Origin: Synergistaceae bacterium
GTDB lineage: Bacteria > Synergistota > Synergistia > Synergistales > Aminobacteriaceae
Length of the DNA stretch: 64,000 nucleotides
Reading direction: 5' to 3'
NCBI GenBank assembly: GCA_017439345.1
Contig: JAFSJJ010000021.1
Coordinates: 1-64,000, forward strand
Shown here: piece by piece, positions 63,384 through 64,000 of the stretch
How positions within the stretch are numbered: position 1 is the stretch's first letter
Layout: every line of letters starts with the position of its first letter
Program-made: the position numbers and the translations under genes
Notes under the pieces: generated by a model
Told to the model about the DNA's origin: nothing
Database searches by the model: none
Seen by the model: only the letters and a program-made list of their open reading frames with translations

Positions 63384-64000
63384 TTAATTTATATTCTGCC
63401 CAAAATTGAGCATTTCTAACACTTGTTTACGCATTTGCAGGAATTCATCACTCGTCCTGACTCTAGGATAAGGCATATTATTTTTCAGGTCCTCGCGAAT
63501 TCTGCCCGGTCTTGGAGCCATAACTATAATTCGAGTCCCAAGATATAAAGCCTCGTCAATATCATGAGTTACCATTAAGACAATGTGATTCGATCTCTGC
63601 CAGAGCTTCAAAATTTCGTCCTGCATGTTCATTCGGGTAAAGGCATCGAGCGCGCCTAGAGGTTCATCGAGCAAGAATACTTTGGGATTATTAATCATTG
63701 TCCGTATCAGCGCGAGTCTCTGAGCCATTCCTCCTGATAACTGGTGGGGGAAGTCATCGCGGAAATCTTTCAACCCTGCAAGCTCTAAGAGTCTTTCTGA
63801 TTCTGACTCGTAATCTTTCTTGTGAGTGTAACCTTTCATTCGTGCTGTGAAGTCCAAATTCTGCTTGACCGTCAGCCATGGAAATAACGTAGGCTTCTGA
63901 AATACCATGCCGCGCTCAGTGTTTGGACTCGTTATTATTTCGCCGTTGAGAGTCAGAGTCCCTGCCGTAGGAAAAATCAAGCCTGCTATGAGTCTCATAA
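63384..64000 (-). CDS. NitT/TauT-type ABC transporter ATPase (cut by window end)
   Basis: 204 residues visible; the Walker A part lies past position 64000, so the visible ATG at 63998 is probably internal. Q loop FQKPTLFPWLTV, signature LSGGMAQRLALIRT, Walker B KVFLLDEPLGALD, H loop VTHDIDEAL. Energises uptake with the adjacent binding protein. The permease gene is not between them and is expected upstream, outside the window. Confidence 0.92.
   Translation of the reverse strand, partial: MRLIAGLIFPTAGTLTLNGEIITSPNTERGMVFQKPTLFPWLTVKQNLDFTARMKGYTHKKDYESESERLLELAGLKDFRDDFPHQLSGGMAQRLALIRTMINNPKVFLLDEPLGALDAFTRMNMQDEILKLWQRSNHIVLMVTHDIDEALYLGTRIIVMAPRPGRIREDLKNNMPYPRVRTSDEFLQMRKQVLEMLNFGQNIN

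Overview
The window reads as a chromosomal segment of an AT-rich anaerobe of the phylum Synergistota (Synergistetes). The best phylum marker is the C-terminus of the two large surface proteins at 54252-57314 and 57522-60986: a glycine/cysteine-rich motif, one hydrophobic helix and a basic tail, as in the Synerg-CTERM sorting signal. A secretin, oxygen-sensitive Fe-S enzymes, gatCAB and a tannase-like esterase fit a gut or rumen anaerobe. Species cannot be named from sequence alone.

Layout. 1-265: right end of an IS200/IS605-type element abutting the last 45 codons of an iron alcohol dehydrogenase gene. 385-5596 (+): dicarboxylate/amino-acid symporter, secretin, then efp-asp23-small membrane protein-nusB. 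5637-11300 (-): glycosyltransferase, gatCAB, DUF815 ATPase. 11393-16632 (-): tight five-gene operon of one cytosolic and four exported proteins of unknown role. 16822-19396 (+): periplasmic thioredoxin, tannase-like lipoprotein, RecO-like protein. 19466-27936 (-): exported proteins, HAD phosphatase, cobU-like, cobS, aldo/keto reductase, Rpn-type nuclease plus a detached copy of its tail, DEAD-box helicase; a candidate 6S RNA lies on + at 21692-21826. 28058-28151: one-spacer CRISPR remnant. 28553-29902 (+): MATE exporter. 29969-42328 (-): zinc-ribbon/SH3 membrane protein and the translation/RNA operon rimP-nusA-ylxR/L7Ae-infB-rbfA-nrnA-truB-ribF-tatD-tgt-sua5. 42329-42867: gene-free, structured. 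42868-44717 (+): two TerD-family genes. 44732-54178: ilvA (-), helicase (+), and the operon infC-rpmI-rplT-pheS-pheT-coiled coil-zapA (-), then glf. 54252-61097 (-): two paralogous Synerg-CTERM adhesin-like genes, each with a 10-base G tract upstream of its promoter. 61194-64000 (-): double-cubane-type reductase, NitT/TauT-type binding protein and a truncated ABC ATPase.

Most notable: (1) the twin G10-N34-TATAAT promoters of the adhesin-like pair, a likely phase-variation system; (2) the Rpn nuclease with a separately encoded copy of its C-terminal part, resembling an intragenic antitoxin made into its own gene; (3) the five-gene envelope operon; (4) a strong excess of GAGTC/GACTC and period-6 arrays of GANTC inside unrelated genes in different reading frames; (5) a structured gene-free region at 42.4-42.8 kb. 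All functional calls rest on reading motifs by eye; no database search was run.
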